Counted from the stretch's first letter, positions 47,181-57,044 are shown. The stretch: DNA of 64,000 nucleotides from Microtetraspora glauca (GCA_000721275.1 JOFO01000011.1:80248-144247), one strand, 5' to 3'. The notes: a model not told the origin generated them from the sequence alone. Translations and numbers: made by a program.

Positions 47181-48845
47181 GTGGAGCTGACGCCCTCCGG
47201 GCACGAGGACCGGTTCGCCCGCGACCGGCTGCCGCCCGCCGCCCAGTGGCCCCGGCTGCTCTTCGAGCTGCCCGGGCTCGCCTACCCCGCACGGCTCAAC
47301 TGCGCCGCCGAACTCGTCGACGCGACGGCGGAACGGTTCGGCGCCGGGCGGCCCGCCTTCCACGACGGCGAGGGCGGCACCTGGAGCTACGGGGAGCTGC
47401 GCGCGCACGTCGACCGGATCGCCCACGTGCTCACCGGCGAGCTGGGGCTCCGGCCCGGCCACCGGGTCCTGCTGCGCGGGCCCACGTCGCCGTGGCTCGC
47501 CGCCTGCTGGCTCGCGGTCGTGAAGGCCGGCGGGATCGCCGTCGCCGTCACGGCGCAGCAGCGGGCCGGCGAGCTCGCGTTCGCCGCGGGGACGGCCGCC
47601 TGCTCGCTGGCCCTGTGCGCCGCCGACGCGCTCGCGGAGCTGCGGGCCGCCCGCGTCCCGGGCCTGAGGATCGTCCCGTACGGCGGCGACGGCCCCGGCG
47701 ACCTCCTCGCCCGCGCCGGGCGCGGGCCCGCCCGTCCGTTCCGGGCCGCGGACACCGCCGCCGACGACGTGGCGCTGATCGCCTTCACGTCCGGCACCAC
47801 CGGCCGGCCCAAGGGCTGCGTCCACTTCCACCGGGACGTGCTGGCCGCCGCCGACACCTTCTCCGCGCAGGTGCTGCGGCCCCGCCCGGACGACGTCTTC
47901 GCCGGCTCCCCGCAGCTCGCCTTCACCTTCGGCCTCGGCGGGCTGCTCGTCTTCCCGCTGCGGGCCGGCGCCGCCGCCGTCCTGCTCGACCGGGCCGGGC
48001 CGCAGCAGCTGCTCGCCGCGATCGGCCGGCACCGGGTCTCGGTGCTCTTCACCGCGCCCACCGCGTACCGCGTGATGCTGGACCTGCTGGACGCGGGCTC
48101 CCCCGCCGACCTGTCCTCGCTGCGCCGCTGCGTGTCGGCGGGCGAGAACCTGCCGGACGCCGTCTGGACCGGCTGGTACGCCAGGACGGGGCTCCGGATC
48201 GTCAACGGCCTCGGCACCACCGAGCTCCTGCACATCGTCGTCGCCGCCGCCGACGCCGACAGCCGCCCCGGCACCACCGGCCGCCCGGTGCCGGGCTGGC
48301 GGGCCGCCGTCCTCGGCCCGGACGGCCGGCCCGTCCCCGACGGGCGCGAGGGGCTGCTCGCGGTGCGCGGCCCGGTCGGCTGCCGCTATCTGGCCGACCC
48401 CCGGCAGACGGAGTACGTACGGCACGGCTGGAACATCACCGGCGACCGGTACGTCCGCGAGCCCGACGGGCACTTCCGGTACGTCTCGCGCGCCGACGAC
48501 ATGATCATCTCGGCCGGGTACACCATCGCCGGGCCCCAGGTGGAGGAGGTGCTGCTCGGCCACCCGGACGTCCTCGACACGGCGGTGGTGGGCCGCCCCG
48601 ACCCGCTGCGCGGCCAGGCCGTCGTCGCCTACGCGGTGGTACGCGACGGGGTGCCGCGCGACGCGGCCACCGCCGCCGCGCTGCGCTCGTACGTCCGCGC
48701 CCGCCTCGACCCGTACAAGTCGCCCCGCGCGGTCGTCTTCGTCGACGACCTGCCGCGCACCGCCACCGGCAAGCTCCAGCGCCACCGGCTGCGCGACCGC
48801 ACGGGACCGGAGGCCGGTCCGGCGGCCCGCCACGGCCTAAAGTGA
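47181..48845 (+). CDS. Aryl-CoA ligase (benzoate/2-aminobenzoate-CoA ligase type)
   Basis: Adenylate-forming acyl-CoA synthetase, about 554 residues: ATP plus an aromatic acid gives acyl-AMP, then acyl-CoA. Motifs: P-loop-like FTSGTTGRPKGC, NGLGTTELLH (A5), TGDRYVREPDGHFRYVSRADDMI in two parts (A7-A8) and the catalytic Lys in RTATGKLQRHRL (A10). Closest in pattern to benzoate-CoA and 2-aminobenzoate-CoA ligases; substrate not certain. GTG at 47181 (VELTPSGHED) is chosen because conserved sequence starts there; the ribosome site is weak and GTG at 47175 is equal. Four bases before the PaaX-type gene: probable substrate-regulated pair. Confidence 0.8.
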   Translation: MELTPSGHEDRFARDRLPPAAQWPRLLFELPGLAYPARLNCAAELVDATAERFGAGRPAFHDGEGGTWSYGELRAHVDRIAHVLTGELGLRPGHRVLLRGPTSPWLAACWLAVVKAGGIAVAVTAQQRAGELAFAAGTAACSLALCAADALAELRAARVPGLRIVPYGGDGPGDLLARAGRGPARPFRAADTAADDVALIAFTSGTTGRPKGCVHFHRDVLAAADTFSAQVLRPRPDDVFAGSPQLAFTFGLGGLLVFPLRAGAAAVLLDRAGPQQLLAAIGRHRVSVLFTAPTAYRVMLDLLDAGSPADLSSLRRCVSAGENLPDAVWTGWYARTGLRIVNGLGTTELLHIVVAAADADSRPGTTGRPVPGWRAAVLGPDGRPVPDGREGLLAVRGPVGCRYLADPRQTEYVRHGWNITGDRYVREPDGHFRYVSRADDMIISAGYTIAGPQVEEVLLGHPDVLDTAVVGRPDPLRGQAVVAYAVVRDGVPRDAATAAALRSYVRARLDPYKSPRAVVFVDDLPRTATGKLQRHRLRDRTGPEAGPAARHGLK

Positions 48846-48849
48846 TCAC

Positions 48850-49686
48850 GTGGCCGAGCAGCACACCCCCCGTTCCCTGATCGTCTCCCTCTACGGCGCC
48901 TACGGCCGTCCGTCCGAGGGGACGCCGATGCCGGTCGCCGCGCTGATCCGGCTGCTCGCCGCGGTCGGCGTGGACGCCCCGTCGGTGCGCTCCTCGGTGT
49001 CCCGGCTGAAGCGGCGCGGGCTGCTGCTGCCGCGCCGCACCCCCGACGGCGCGGCCGGGTACGCGCTCTCCGACGACGCCCGGCGGCTCCTGGAGGACGG
49101 CGACCGGCGGATCTACGCCAGGACCGAGCCGTCGCTCGCGGACGGCTGGGTCCTCGCGGTCTTCTCGGTCCCGGAACAGGAGCGGCACAAGCGCCACCTG
49201 CTGCGCTCCCGGCTCGGCCGGCTCGGCTTCGGGACGGCGGCGCCGGGCGTGTGGATCGCGCCGGCCCGCCTGTACGAGGAGACCCGCCACGCCCTGGAGC
49301 GGCTGGGCCTCTCCGCGTACGTGGACTTCTTCCGCGGCGAGCACCTGGGCTACACGGTCACGGCGGAGGCGGTGGCCCGCTGGTGGGACCTGCCGGCGAT
49401 CGCGCGGCTCCACGAGGAGTTCCTGGCCGGCCAGGAGCCGGTCCTGGCGGCCTGGCGCGAGGCCCCGGGGACGGACGGGGACGCCTACCGCGCCTACCTC
49501 CTGGCCCTGGACTCGTGGCGGCGGCTGCCGTACGCGGACCCGGTGCTGCCGGCCGAGCTGCTGCCCGCGCGGTGGCCGGGCCGCCGGTCCGCGGAGGTCT
49601 TCGCCGAGCTGCACGAGCTGCTGTGGGAGCGGGGAGCGGAGCACGTACGCGCCGTGGAGAAGGACCTGACGGGCGGACCCGCGTAG
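48850..49686 (+). CDS. PaaX-family transcriptional repressor
   Basis: 278 residues with the three PaaX parts: N-terminal winged HTH (PRSLIVSLYGAYGR, then VRSSVSRLKRRGLLLPRR), middle Cas2-like domain (ADGWVLAVFSVPEQERHKRHLLRSRLGRLGFG in pieces) and C-terminal helical domain (RAYLLALDSWRRLPYADPVLPAELLP in pieces). PaaX represses phenylacetate-type degradation genes and is released by an aryl-CoA. The GTG at 48850 lies four bases after the ligase stop, so it likely senses the product of that ligase. No paa catabolic genes are in the window. Confidence 0.88.
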   Translation: MAEQHTPRSLIVSLYGAYGRPSEGTPMPVAALIRLLAAVGVDAPSVRSSVSRLKRRGLLLPRRTPDGAAGYALSDDARRLLEDGDRRIYARTEPSLADGWVLAVFSVPEQERHKRHLLRSRLGRLGFGTAAPGVWIAPARLYEETRHALERLGLSAYVDFFRGEHLGYTVTAEAVARWWDLPAIARLHEEFLAGQEPVLAAWREAPGTDGDAYRAYLLALDSWRRLPYADPVLPAELLPARWPGRRSAEVFAELHELLWERGAEHVRAVEKDLTGGPA

Positions 49687-49762
49687 GTCCCGGGCGGGCG
49701 GGGCCTCGGTCCCGTGGAGGTCGGGAGGGGGGTCTCTGTGGCCGGAAACCGCTCCCCCTTTA

Positions 49763-49774
49763 TGGTTTAAACCA
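49763..49774. promoter_or_regulatory. AT-rich palindrome upstream of an ATPase gene
   Basis: TGGTTTAAACCA is a perfect 12-base palindrome in otherwise very GC-rich DNA, about 100 bases before the ATG at 49876. Possible operator or promoter element; no known factor is assigned. Confidence 0.3.
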
Positions 49775-49875
49775 GGACGTTGTGCGAGACGCCCCGGGCG
49801 TCGCGCCGACGGCGCCCCACCCCCCTCCGGGGCGGGCAGCCCGCCCCTCACCCCCGGCCAAGGGAGCCCGCCCCC

Positions 49876-50355
49876 ATGACCGACGCCACCGGCCCGGTGT
49901 CCGACGCGCCCGGAGCGTGCCGGCGCGTCTCCCTGCCCCGTACCACCGCCGCCGTCCCGCTGGCCCGCGCCCTGGTGCGTACCGCGCTCGACGAGCTCGC
50001 GCCCGCCGCGTCCGGCCGGCCGGACCGCGACACGGCCGAGCTGCTCACCGCCGAACTGGTGGCCAACGCGGTCGAGCACACCTCGGGCGACGGGCCCATC
50101 GAGCTGGTCGTGGAGCTGTTCGCCGCGCCCGGCGGCTGTCAGATCGAGGTGCACGACCCCGATCCGGCCCGCCCGGGGCAGCTGGAGTGCCCGGGCCCGG
50201 ACGCCGAGGTCGACCCGTGGCAGGAGCACGGCCGCGGGCTGCTGCTGATCCGGGCGCTCAGCAGCGGCTGCGGCCACCGGCCGACCCCGCGCGGCAAGGC
50301 GGTCTGGTTCACGCTCCCGCGGGTGCCTTCTCAGCGGAGCCGTCCCCGGACGTGA
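49876..50355 (+). CDS. Anti-sigma/RsbW-like ATP-binding protein (HATPase_c_2)
   Basis: 159-residue GHKL ATPase with N-box LLTAELVANAVEHTSG, the D-box region CQIEVHDPDPARPG, and G-box EHGRGLLLIRALSSG. Single-domain, cytoplasmic, of the Streptomyces anti-sigma-regulator type; partner unknown. ATG at 49876 with AGGGAG nine bases upstream. Its last 47 bases overlap the 3' end of the convergent permease gene, so antisense interference is possible. Confidence 0.85.
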   Translation: MTDATGPVSDAPGACRRVSLPRTTAAVPLARALVRTALDELAPAASGRPDRDTAELLTAELVANAVEHTSGDGPIELVVELFAAPGGCQIEVHDPDPARPGQLECPGPDAEVDPWQEHGRGLLLIRALSSGCGHRPTPRGKAVWFTLPRVPSQRSRPRT

Positions 50356-51742
50356 CCGCGAGGCGGGAGTGGCGGCGCCCGTAGACGGCGTACAGCACGG
50401 ATCCGGCCACGAGGAAGCACGCGAAGACCAGCCAGGTGCGCCAGCCGGTGCCCCAGATGAGGTAGAGGCAGAAGCCGATGCCGAGGACCGGGCTCAGCGG
50501 GTACAGCGGCACGGTGAACGAGCGGGCGAGGCCGGGTTCGCGGCGGCGCAGCACGAGCACCGCGAGGTTGACCACGGCCATGATCGCGAGGGTGCCGATG
50601 GTGGTGAGGCCGACGACGACGTCGAGCGGGGCGAAGGCGGCCGGGACGGCGAAGACGGCGGCGACGATCCAGGTGTTGGCGACGGGCGTCGAGGTCTTCG
50701 GGGAGACCCGTTCGAGGATCCGGGGCATCAGGCCGTCGCGGGACATCGCCATCAGGATGCGGGTCTGGCCGTACATCACGGCGAGGACGACGGAGGCGAT
50801 CGCGACGACCGCGCCGAAGGCGATGATCCCGCCGCCGACGGAGGAGCCGGTGACCTGGTCGACGACGAGGGAGAGCGCGGCCGGCTTGTCGGCGACCTCG
50901 TCGGCGCCGAGCGCGCCGATCGCGGCGAGGGCGACGGCGCAGTAGAGCACGGTGACGACGCCGATGCAGATGAGGATGGCCAGCGGGACGTTCCGGCGCG
51001 GGTCGCGGACCTCCTCGCCGGCGGTGGTGATGGCGTCGAAGCCGATGTACGAGAAGAAGGCGACCGAGGCGCCGGCCGTGATGCCGCCCATGCCCTCGGT
51101 GGCGAACGGCGAGAGGTGCCCGGCCTGGAAGGCGGAGAAGCCGATCGCGCAGAAGACGACCAGGATGCCGATCTTGAGGACCGACATGGCGGCGGTGGCG
51201 CGGGCGCTCTCCCGGACGCCGCGCACGAGCAGGGTGGCGGCCATGAGGATGACGACGACGGCGGGGAGGTTGACCACGCCGCCCTCGGCGGGCCCGGCGG
51301 TGAGCGCCTCGGGCAGCCGGAGGCCGGTGACGCTGTGCAGCAGTTCGTCGAGGTACTCGCTCCAGCCGACGGCGACCGCGGAGACGGAGACGCCGTACTC
51401 CAGCAGCAGGCACCAGCCGACGAGGAAGGCGGCCCGCTCGCCGAGGCTGGCGTACGCGAACGAGTAGGAGGAGCCGGAGACCGGGATGGCGCCGCCCAGC
51501 TCCGCGAAGGAGAACGCGGTGAAGACGCAGGTGAGGGCGGCGAGGACGAAGGAGACGACGACGGCGGGGCCGGCCTCGGCGACGCTGTCGGCGAGGCCGA
51601 CGAAGATGCCGGTGCCGACGATCGCCCCGACGCCGAAGCACACGAGCTGGAAGAGGCCCATGGTGCGCTGGAGGCTGTGGCCTTCGAGGTCGGCGCCCGA
51701 TTCGGCGATGAGCTGCTGGGGGGATTTGATCCGCGAGGACAT
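50309..51742 (-). CDS. APC-family amino-acid permease
   Basis: Inner-membrane amino-acid transporter, about 477 residues with 12 predicted membrane segments and the APC consensus GVGAIVGTGIFVGLA in segment 1; FDAITTAGEEVRDPRRNVP is the conserved loop after segment 6. Closest to the YfnA/cationic amino-acid (CAT) group. ATG at 51742 (MSSRIKSPQQL). Lies directly downstream of arcA-arcB on the same strand but behind a terminator; supply of arginine or exchange with ornithine for the deiminase pathway is a fair inference. Confidence 0.87.
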   Translation of the reverse strand: MSSRIKSPQQLIAESGADLEGHSLQRTMGLFQLVCFGVGAIVGTGIFVGLADSVAEAGPAVVVSFVLAALTCVFTAFSFAELGGAIPVSGSSYSFAYASLGERAAFLVGWCLLLEYGVSVSAVAVGWSEYLDELLHSVTGLRLPEALTAGPAEGGVVNLPAVVVILMAATLLVRGVRESARATAAMSVLKIGILVVFCAIGFSAFQAGHLSPFATEGMGGITAGASVAFFSYIGFDAITTAGEEVRDPRRNVPLAILICIGVVTVLYCAVALAAIGALGADEVADKPAALSLVVDQVTGSSVGGGIIAFGAVVAIASVVLAVMYGQTRILMAMSRDGLMPRILERVSPKTSTPVANTWIVAAVFAVPAAFAPLDVVVGLTTIGTLAIMAVVNLAVLVLRRREPGLARSFTVPLYPLSPVLGIGFCLYLIWGTGWRTWLVFACFLVAGSVLYAVYGRRHSRLAVTSGDGSAEKAPAGA

Positions 51743-51803
51743 GCGGGCGGGTTCTCTCGTTCTCGGGCGTCGTGCGGGCGCGCGCCGGATGGGCGCACGC
51801 GTG

Positions 51804-51836
51804 AGGGGGGTCCGGGCAAAGTGCCCGGACCCCCCT
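51804..51836 (-). terminator. Terminator after arcB
   Basis: Perfect 15-base stem, AGGGGGGTCCGGGCA (51804-51818) with TGCCCGGACCCCCCT (51822-51836), three-base loop AAG. It lies 54 bases past the arcB stop and before the permease start, so the permease needs its own promoter or read-through. Confidence 0.8.
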
Positions 51837-51889
51837 GAACGATGCGATGGTAGACCCCCGCGCGCATATTCACCCAATCGGGCGCAAAG

Positions 51890-52897
51890 CTATGCCGGTC
51901 CGGCCAGGGTCGCGACGAGGACCGCCTTGATGGTGTGCAGCCGGTTCTCCGCCTCGTCGAAGACCACCGAGTGCGCCGACTCGAAGACCTCGTCGGTGAC
52001 CTCCAGCTCGGTGAGCCCGTACCGCTCGTGGATCTCGCGGGCGACCTTCGTGCCGAGGTCGTGGTACGCGGGCAGGCAGTGCATGAACTTGACGTCCGGG
52101 TTCCCGGTGTCCCGCAGGACGTCCATGGTGACGGCGTACGGGGAGAGGGCGGCGATCCGCTCGTCCCACACCTCCTTGGGCTCGCCCATCGAGACCCACA
52201 CGTCGGTGACGACGAAGTCGACGCCCCGGACGCCGTCGAGGACGGACTCGGTGAGGGTGAGGGTGGCGCCGCTCTTGTCGGCCAGCTCGTTCGCGGCGGC
52301 GACGACCTCCTCGGCCGGCCAGTACGCCCGGGGCGCCACGATCCGCACGTCCATGCCGAGCAGGGCGCCGGTGACGAGGTAGGAGTTGCCCATGTTGAAG
52401 CGGGCGTCGCCGAGGTAGGCGAAGCTGATCCGCTCCAGCGGCTTGGCGCTGTGCTCGGTCATGGTGAGCACGTCGGCGAGCATCTGGGTGGGGTGCCAGT
52501 CGTCGGTCAGGCCGTTGTAGACGGGCACGCCGGCGAAGGCGGCCAGCTCGTCGACGGTGGCCTGGCTGTCGCCGCGGTACTCGATGCCGTCGAACATGCG
52601 GCCGAGGACGCGGGCGGTGTCCCGCACCGACTCCTTGTGGCCCATCTGGGAGCCGGACGGGTCGAGGTAGGTGGTGGAGGCGCCCTGGTCGGCGGCGGCG
52701 ACCTCGAAGGCGCAGCGGGTGCGGGTGGAGGTCTTCTCGAAGATCAGCGCGATGTTCCGGCCGCGCAGCCGCTGCACCTCGGCGCCCGCCTTCTTGGCGG
52801 CCTTCAGCTCGGCGGCGAGGTCGACCAGACCGCGGAACTCCTCTGCGGTGAAGTCCAGCTCCTTGAGGAAGTGGCGGCCGGAGAGGTCAAGGGCCAT
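51890..52897 (-). CDS. arcB: Ornithine carbamoyltransferase, catabolic type by context
   Basis: Cytoplasmic OTCase, 335 residues. Converts citrulline and phosphate to carbamoyl phosphate and ornithine in the deiminase pathway (reverse of biosynthesis). Motifs: carbamoyl-phosphate site [25 protein letters not shown], and the active-site Cys in [19 protein letters not shown] binds ornithine. ATG at 52897. 143 bases downstream of arcA on the same strand, which is why arcB rather than argF is chosen; the sequence alone does not separate the two. Two direct repeats precede the gene. Confidence 0.9.
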   Translation of the reverse strand: MALDLSGRHFLKELDFTAEEFRGLVDLAAELKAAKKAGAEVQRLRGRNIALIFEKTSTRTRCAFEVAAADQGASTTYLDPSGSQMGHKESVRDTARVLGRMFDGIEYRGDSQATVDELAAFAGVPVYNGLTDDWHPTQMLADVLTMTEHSAKPLERISFAYLGDARFNMGNSYLVTGALLGMDVRIVAPRAYWPAEEVVAAANELADKSGATLTLTESVLDGVRGVDFVVTDVWVSMGEPKEVWDERIAALSPYAVTMDVLRDTGNPDVKFMHCLPAYHDLGTKVAREIHERYGLTELEVTDEVFESAHSVVFDEAENRLHTIKAVLVATLAGPA

Positions 52898-52989
52898 GGC
52901 GGGCGCTCCTGGGTGGGTACGGTCGTCGGGACGGGCGGTGCGGGCGCGCGGCGGTGCGGGACGGCGCGGCGCGCGACGGAACCCTGGAA

Positions 52990-53017
52990 GTCTATACGTA
53001 AGGCAGCATGTCTATAC
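52990..53017. promoter_or_regulatory. Direct repeats upstream of arcB
   Basis: GTCTATAC occurs at 52990-52997 and 53010-53017, exactly 20 bases apart (two helical turns), in the arcA-arcB gap about 95 bases before arcB. AT-rich against its surroundings, so a regulator site or a pair of promoter elements is plausible; no factor is known to me. Confidence 0.4.
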
Positions 53018-53040
53018 AGACCGGGGGGAGGGTCCGTCCG

Positions 53041-54273
53041 TCACACCGGGTCCCGCACCACCGGGCAGCTCATGCAGCGCGGCCCGCCCCTCCCCCGCCC
53101 AAGCTCGCTCCCCGGGATCTCGATCACCTCGATGCCCTGCTTCCGCAGATGCGTGTTGGTCGTGACGTTCCGCTCGTACGCCACCACCACCCCCGGCTCC
53201 ACCGCCAGCACGTTGCACCCGTCGTCCCACTGCTCCCGCTCCGCCGCGTGCACGTCCTGCGTCGCCGTCAGCACCCGCACGTCCTGGAGCCCCAGCGCCG
53301 CCGCGATCGCGCTGTGCATCTGCTCCGGCGGGTGGTCGGTCACCCGCAGCGCCTGCCCCTCGTCACCCGGCTCGATCGTGTACGAGCGCAGCATCCCGAG
53401 ACCCGCGTACTGGGTGAACGTGTCGCCGTCCACCATCGTCATCACCGTGTCCAGATGCATGAACGCCCGCCGCTTCGGCATGTCCAGCGCCACGATCGAC
53501 CGCGCCGAACCCGCCGCGAACAGGCCCCGCGCCAGCATCTCCACCGCCTGCGGCGTGGTCCGCTCGCTCATCCCGATGAGCACCGCGCCGTTCCCGATGA
53601 CGAGCACGTCCCCGCCCTCGATCGTCGACGGATAGTCCGACTGCCCCTCCGACCAGTGGTGGAACGGCCCCGCCTCCGGCCCCGTGAACAGCGGATGGTG
53701 CTTGTAGATCGCCTCGAAGTGGACCGTCTCCCGCTGCCGCGCCGGCCACTTCATCGCGTTGATCGACACCCCGTCGTAGATCCACGCCGACGTGTCCCGG
53801 GTGAAGAGGTGGTTCGGCAGCGGACCGAGGACGAAGTCGTCCAGTTCGAGCGCGTGGAAACGGACCGACGTCGGCTCCCGGTGCCCCGCCAGGAACTCAC
53901 GCTTCGTCATCCCGCCGACCAGCGCCTCCACCAGCGCCGCCGTGTCCATCGAGTCGAACGCGGCCCGCAGGTGGTCGGCCGCCAGCGGCCCGTACTCCTT
54001 CTCGTCGAAGACCCGGTCGAGGACCAGCGCCCGCGCCGCCGGCACCTCCAGCGCCTCCCGCAGCAGATCGCCGAAGAGATGCACCTCGACGCCCCGGTCG
54101 CGCAGCACGTCCGCGAAGCCGTCGTGCTCCTGGCGGGCCCGCCGCACCCACAGCACGTCGTCGAAGAGCAGGGCGTCCTTGTTGGACGGGGTCAGCCGCT
54201 TCAGCTCCAGGTCGGGGCGGTGGAGGATCACGCGGCGGAGCCGGCCGGTCTCGGAGTCGACATGGAATCCCAT
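53041..54273 (-). CDS. arcA: Arginine deiminase
   Basis: Cytoplasmic guanidino hydrolase: arginine plus water gives citrulline and ammonia, first step of the ATP-yielding deiminase pathway. 410 residues, usual length. Substrate and catalytic signatures: [48 protein letters not shown] (in parts), [11 protein letters not shown], and the nucleophile Cys in [16 protein letters not shown] at 54273. Upstream of arcB and probably cotranscribed; no carbamate kinase (arcC) is in the window. Confidence 0.96.
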   Translation of the reverse strand: MGFHVDSETGRLRRVILHRPDLELKRLTPSNKDALLFDDVLWVRRARQEHDGFADVLRDRGVEVHLFGDLLREALEVPAARALVLDRVFDEKEYGPLAADHLRAAFDSMDTAALVEALVGGMTKREFLAGHREPTSVRFHALELDDFVLGPLPNHLFTRDTSAWIYDGVSINAMKWPARQRETVHFEAIYKHHPLFTGPEAGPFHHWSEGQSDYPSTIEGGDVLVIGNGAVLIGMSERTTPQAVEMLARGLFAAGSARSIVALDMPKRRAFMHLDTVMTMVDGDTFTQYAGLGMLRSYTIEPGDEGQALRVTDHPPEQMHSAIAAALGLQDVRVLTATQDVHAAEREQWDDGCNVLAVEPGVVVAYERNVTTNTHLRKQGIEVIEIPGSELGRGRGGPRCMSCPVVRDPV

Positions 54274-54348
54274 GCGCCCATCCTGACGGAGCGGACGGCC
54301 GTACGCGTGGCACGCGCACGACCGAATTCCGCGAGGGGGCGGGTGTGC

Positions 54349-54423
54349 GACCCCGGGCCTGGCGTACGACCCCGGGCCTGGCGTACGGGCTGGGCTTGGC
54401 GTACGGGCCGGGCCCGCGCGTAG
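54349..54423. repeat. Tandem 18-19-base GC-rich repeats upstream of arcA
   Basis: Two identical 19-base units (54349-54367, 54368-54386), ending GGCCTGGCGTAC, are followed by two diverged 18-19-base units. They lie in the gap between the pnkp stop and the arcA start. Probably replication-slippage DNA; length may vary between strains. Confidence 0.6.
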
Positions 54424-54470
54424 GGCCCGGGCCGGGCTCGCTTACGGGCCGGGCCCCACGTACGCCCGCG

Positions 54471-57044
54471 CTACAGCCGCGGGTCCACCGGCTCCGACTC
54501 CAGGGCCAGGACCGCGAACACCGCTTCGTGCACCCGCCACAGCGGCTCGCCCGCCGCCAGGCGCTCCAGCGCCTCCAGGCCGAGCGCGTACTCCCGGAGC
54601 GCCAGCGAGCGCTTGTGCCCGAGGTGCCGCTCCCGCAGTCGCGCCAGGTTCTCCGGACGCGTGTACTCGGGGCCGTACACGATCCGCAGGTACTCCCGGC
54701 CGCGCACCTTCACGCCCGGCTGCAGCGGACGGCCCGAGCCGTCCTTCACCAGCGCCGCCAGCGGCTTCACCACCATGCCCTCGCCGCCGGCGCCGGTCAG
54801 CTCCAGCCACCAGTCGGTGCCCGCGCGGACGGACGCCTCGTCGCCGGTGTCGACGACGATCCGCCGCGTCACCTGGAGCAGCCCCGCCGGATCGTGCTCC
54901 ACGAGCCGGTCCAGCCACCCGAGCTGCACGTCGTGCGGCACGTCCGCGAGCGTCCGGCCGCGCACGGCGAGCAGCTGGAACGGCGCGAACCGCACCCCGT
55001 CCAGTCCCTCCGTCGGCCAGCAGTACCGCCGGTACGCCTCGGTGAACGCGCCCGCGTCCGCCGCCCGTTCGCGCTGCGCGGCCAGCAGCCCGTCCAGGCC
55101 CTCGACACCGCGCCCGGCCGCCGCCTCCAGCGCCCGTACGGCCTCCGGGAACACGGCCCCGGCCGCCGCGCCGACCGCCGCGTACTGGTGCCGCAGCAGC
55201 CCGCCCGACTTCAGCGACCACGGCATCAACTCGCCGTCCAGCAGCAGCCAGTCGGTGTCCAGCTCCTCCCACAGCCCGGCCGCGCCGATTGCCGTCCGCA
55301 GCCGCGCCAGGACCTGCTCGGTGGCGGCGTCGTCGTCGAAGAACGCCCGGCCCGTACGCGTGTGCAGCGCGCCCGTCGGCCCGTCCACGCCGAACCGCTC
55401 CCGGGCCGCGTCCGCGTCCCGGCAGACCAGCGCCACCGCCCGCGAACCCATGTGCTTCTCCTCGCACACGACCCGCTCGACACCGTCCGCCCGGTACTGG
55501 GCGAACGCCTCCGCCGGATGCTCCAGGAAGCCCTCCGCCCTCGCGGTCGGCGTCGGCGCCATCGTCGGCGGCAGGTACGCGAGCAGCCGCGGATCGACCG
55601 CGAACCGGCTCATGACCTCCAGGGCCGCCGCCGCGTTCTCCTCCCGCACCGCCACCTTGCCCAGGTGCCGCGTCTCCACCGTCCGCCGCCCGTGCACGTC
55701 GGCCAGGTCCAGCGGCCGGCCCTGGTGCCCGCCCGGCGCCTCCGACGCCAGCGGACGCACCGGCTCGTACCAGACCCGCTCGGCCGGCACGTCGACCAGC
55801 TCGCGCTCCGGCCAGCGCAGCGCCGTCATCCGCCCGCCGAACACCACGCCCGTGTCCAGGCAGATCGTGTTGTTGACCCAGGACGTGATCGGCACCGGCG
55901 TGTGCCCGTACACGACCGTCGCCCGCCCCCGGTACTCCTCCGCCCACGGGTAGCGCACCGGCAGCCCGAACTCGTCGGTCTCCCCCGTGGTGTCGCCGTA
56001 CAGCGCGTGCGACCGCACCCGGCCCGACGTCCGCCCGTGGTACTTCTCCGGCAGACCGGCGTGGCAGACCACCAGCTTCCCGTCGTCCAGGACGTAGTGG
56101 CTCACCAGACCGTCGATGAACGCCCGCACCCGCTCGCGGAACTCGTCCGGCTCCCGCTCCAGCTGCTCGATCGTCTCGGCGAGACCGTGGGTCCGCTGGA
56201 CGTTCCGGCCCTTCAGCCAGCGCCCCAGCTTGTTCTCGTGGTTGCCCGGCACGCACAGCGCGTTCCCGGACTCCACCATGCCCATCACCCGGCGCAGCAC
56301 GCCCGGCGAGTCCGGCCCCCGGTCGACCAGGTCGCCGACGAACACCGCCGTACGCCCCTCCGGGTGCACCCCGTCCACGTAACCGAGCCGGCCGAGCAGC
56401 GTCTCCAGCTCGCTCCGGCAGCCGTGGACGTCACCGATGATGTCGAACGGGCCCGTCAGGTGCCGCAGATCGTTGAACCGGCGCTCCAGCCGGACCTCCG
56501 CCGCGTCCACCTCCTCCGCCGACCGCAGGACGTGGACCTTGCGGAACCCCTCCCGCTCCAGCCCCTTCAACCCCCGGTGCAGCTCCCGCCGGTGACGGCC
56601 GATCACGTGCGGAGGCATCCCGGCCCGGTCGGCGCGCAGCGCGTTCCGCTCCCGGCAGACCCGCTCCGGCAGGTCCAGCACGATCGCGATCGGCAGCACG
56701 TCGTGCGCCCGCGCCAGCTCCACCAGCTGCCGCCGCGCCTCCCGCTGCACGTTGGTCGCGTCGACGACCGTCAGCCGGCCCGCGGCCAGCCGCTTGCCGA
56801 CGATGTAGTGCAGCACGTCGAACGCGTCCCGGGACGCCGACTGGTCGTTCTCGTCGTCCGCGACGAGCCCCCGGCAGAAGTCCGAGGACACCACCTCGGT
56901 CGGCTTGAAGTGCCGCCGCGCGAACGACGACTTGCCGGAACCCGTCGCGCCGACGAGCACGACGAGGGACAGATCGGTGACGGGCAGCACCCTGCGCCGC
57001 TCCTCGGTCACGGCCGTCACGTCGGCCGCACGGTCGTCGCTCAT
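54471..57044 (-). CDS. pnkp: Polynucleotide kinase-phosphatase-ligase of bacterial RNA repair (Pnkp)
   Basis: End-healing and sealing enzyme for broken RNA, 857 residues, close to C. thermocellum Pnkp (870). Kinase, residues 1-175: GATGSGKSSFARRHF. Metallophosphatase, about 190-470: IGDVHGCRSELE, GDLVDRGPDSPG, VPGNHENKL, VVYGHTPV. C-terminal adenylyltransferase with the lysine motif EEKHMGSRAVAL near 515 and GEGMVVKPLAAL. The three steps are 5' phosphorylation, removal of 2',3'-phosphate and adenylation; sealing needs Hen1 as partner. ATG at 57044 overlaps the hen1 stop (ATGA). Pnkp-Hen1 counters ribotoxins that cut tRNA or rRNA. Confidence 0.95.
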   Translation of the reverse strand: MSDDRAADVTAVTEERRRVLPVTDLSLVVLVGATGSGKSSFARRHFKPTEVVSSDFCRGLVADDENDQSASRDAFDVLHYIVGKRLAAGRLTVVDATNVQREARRQLVELARAHDVLPIAIVLDLPERVCRERNALRADRAGMPPHVIGRHRRELHRGLKGLEREGFRKVHVLRSAEEVDAAEVRLERRFNDLRHLTGPFDIIGDVHGCRSELETLLGRLGYVDGVHPEGRTAVFVGDLVDRGPDSPGVLRRVMGMVESGNALCVPGNHENKLGRWLKGRNVQRTHGLAETIEQLEREPDEFRERVRAFIDGLVSHYVLDDGKLVVCHAGLPEKYHGRTSGRVRSHALYGDTTGETDEFGLPVRYPWAEEYRGRATVVYGHTPVPITSWVNNTICLDTGVVFGGRMTALRWPERELVDVPAERVWYEPVRPLASEAPGGHQGRPLDLADVHGRRTVETRHLGKVAVREENAAAALEVMSRFAVDPRLLAYLPPTMAPTPTARAEGFLEHPAEAFAQYRADGVERVVCEEKHMGSRAVALVCRDADAARERFGVDGPTGALHTRTGRAFFDDDAATEQVLARLRTAIGAAGLWEELDTDWLLLDGELMPWSLKSGGLLRHQYAAVGAAAGAVFPEAVRALEAAAGRGVEGLDGLLAAQRERAADAGAFTEAYRRYCWPTEGLDGVRFAPFQLLAVRGRTLADVPHDVQLGWLDRLVEHDPAGLLQVTRRIVVDTGDEASVRAGTDWWLELTGAGGEGMVVKPLAALVKDGSGRPLQPGVKVRGREYLRIVYGPEYTRPENLARLRERHLGHKRSLALREYALGLEALERLAAGEPLWRVHEAVFAVLALESEPVDPRL

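Noticed and set aside
51890..52897. Naming the OTCase gene argF
   Set aside because: The enzyme is next to arginine deiminase on the same strand; catabolic arcB is the better name, although sequence alone does not settle it.
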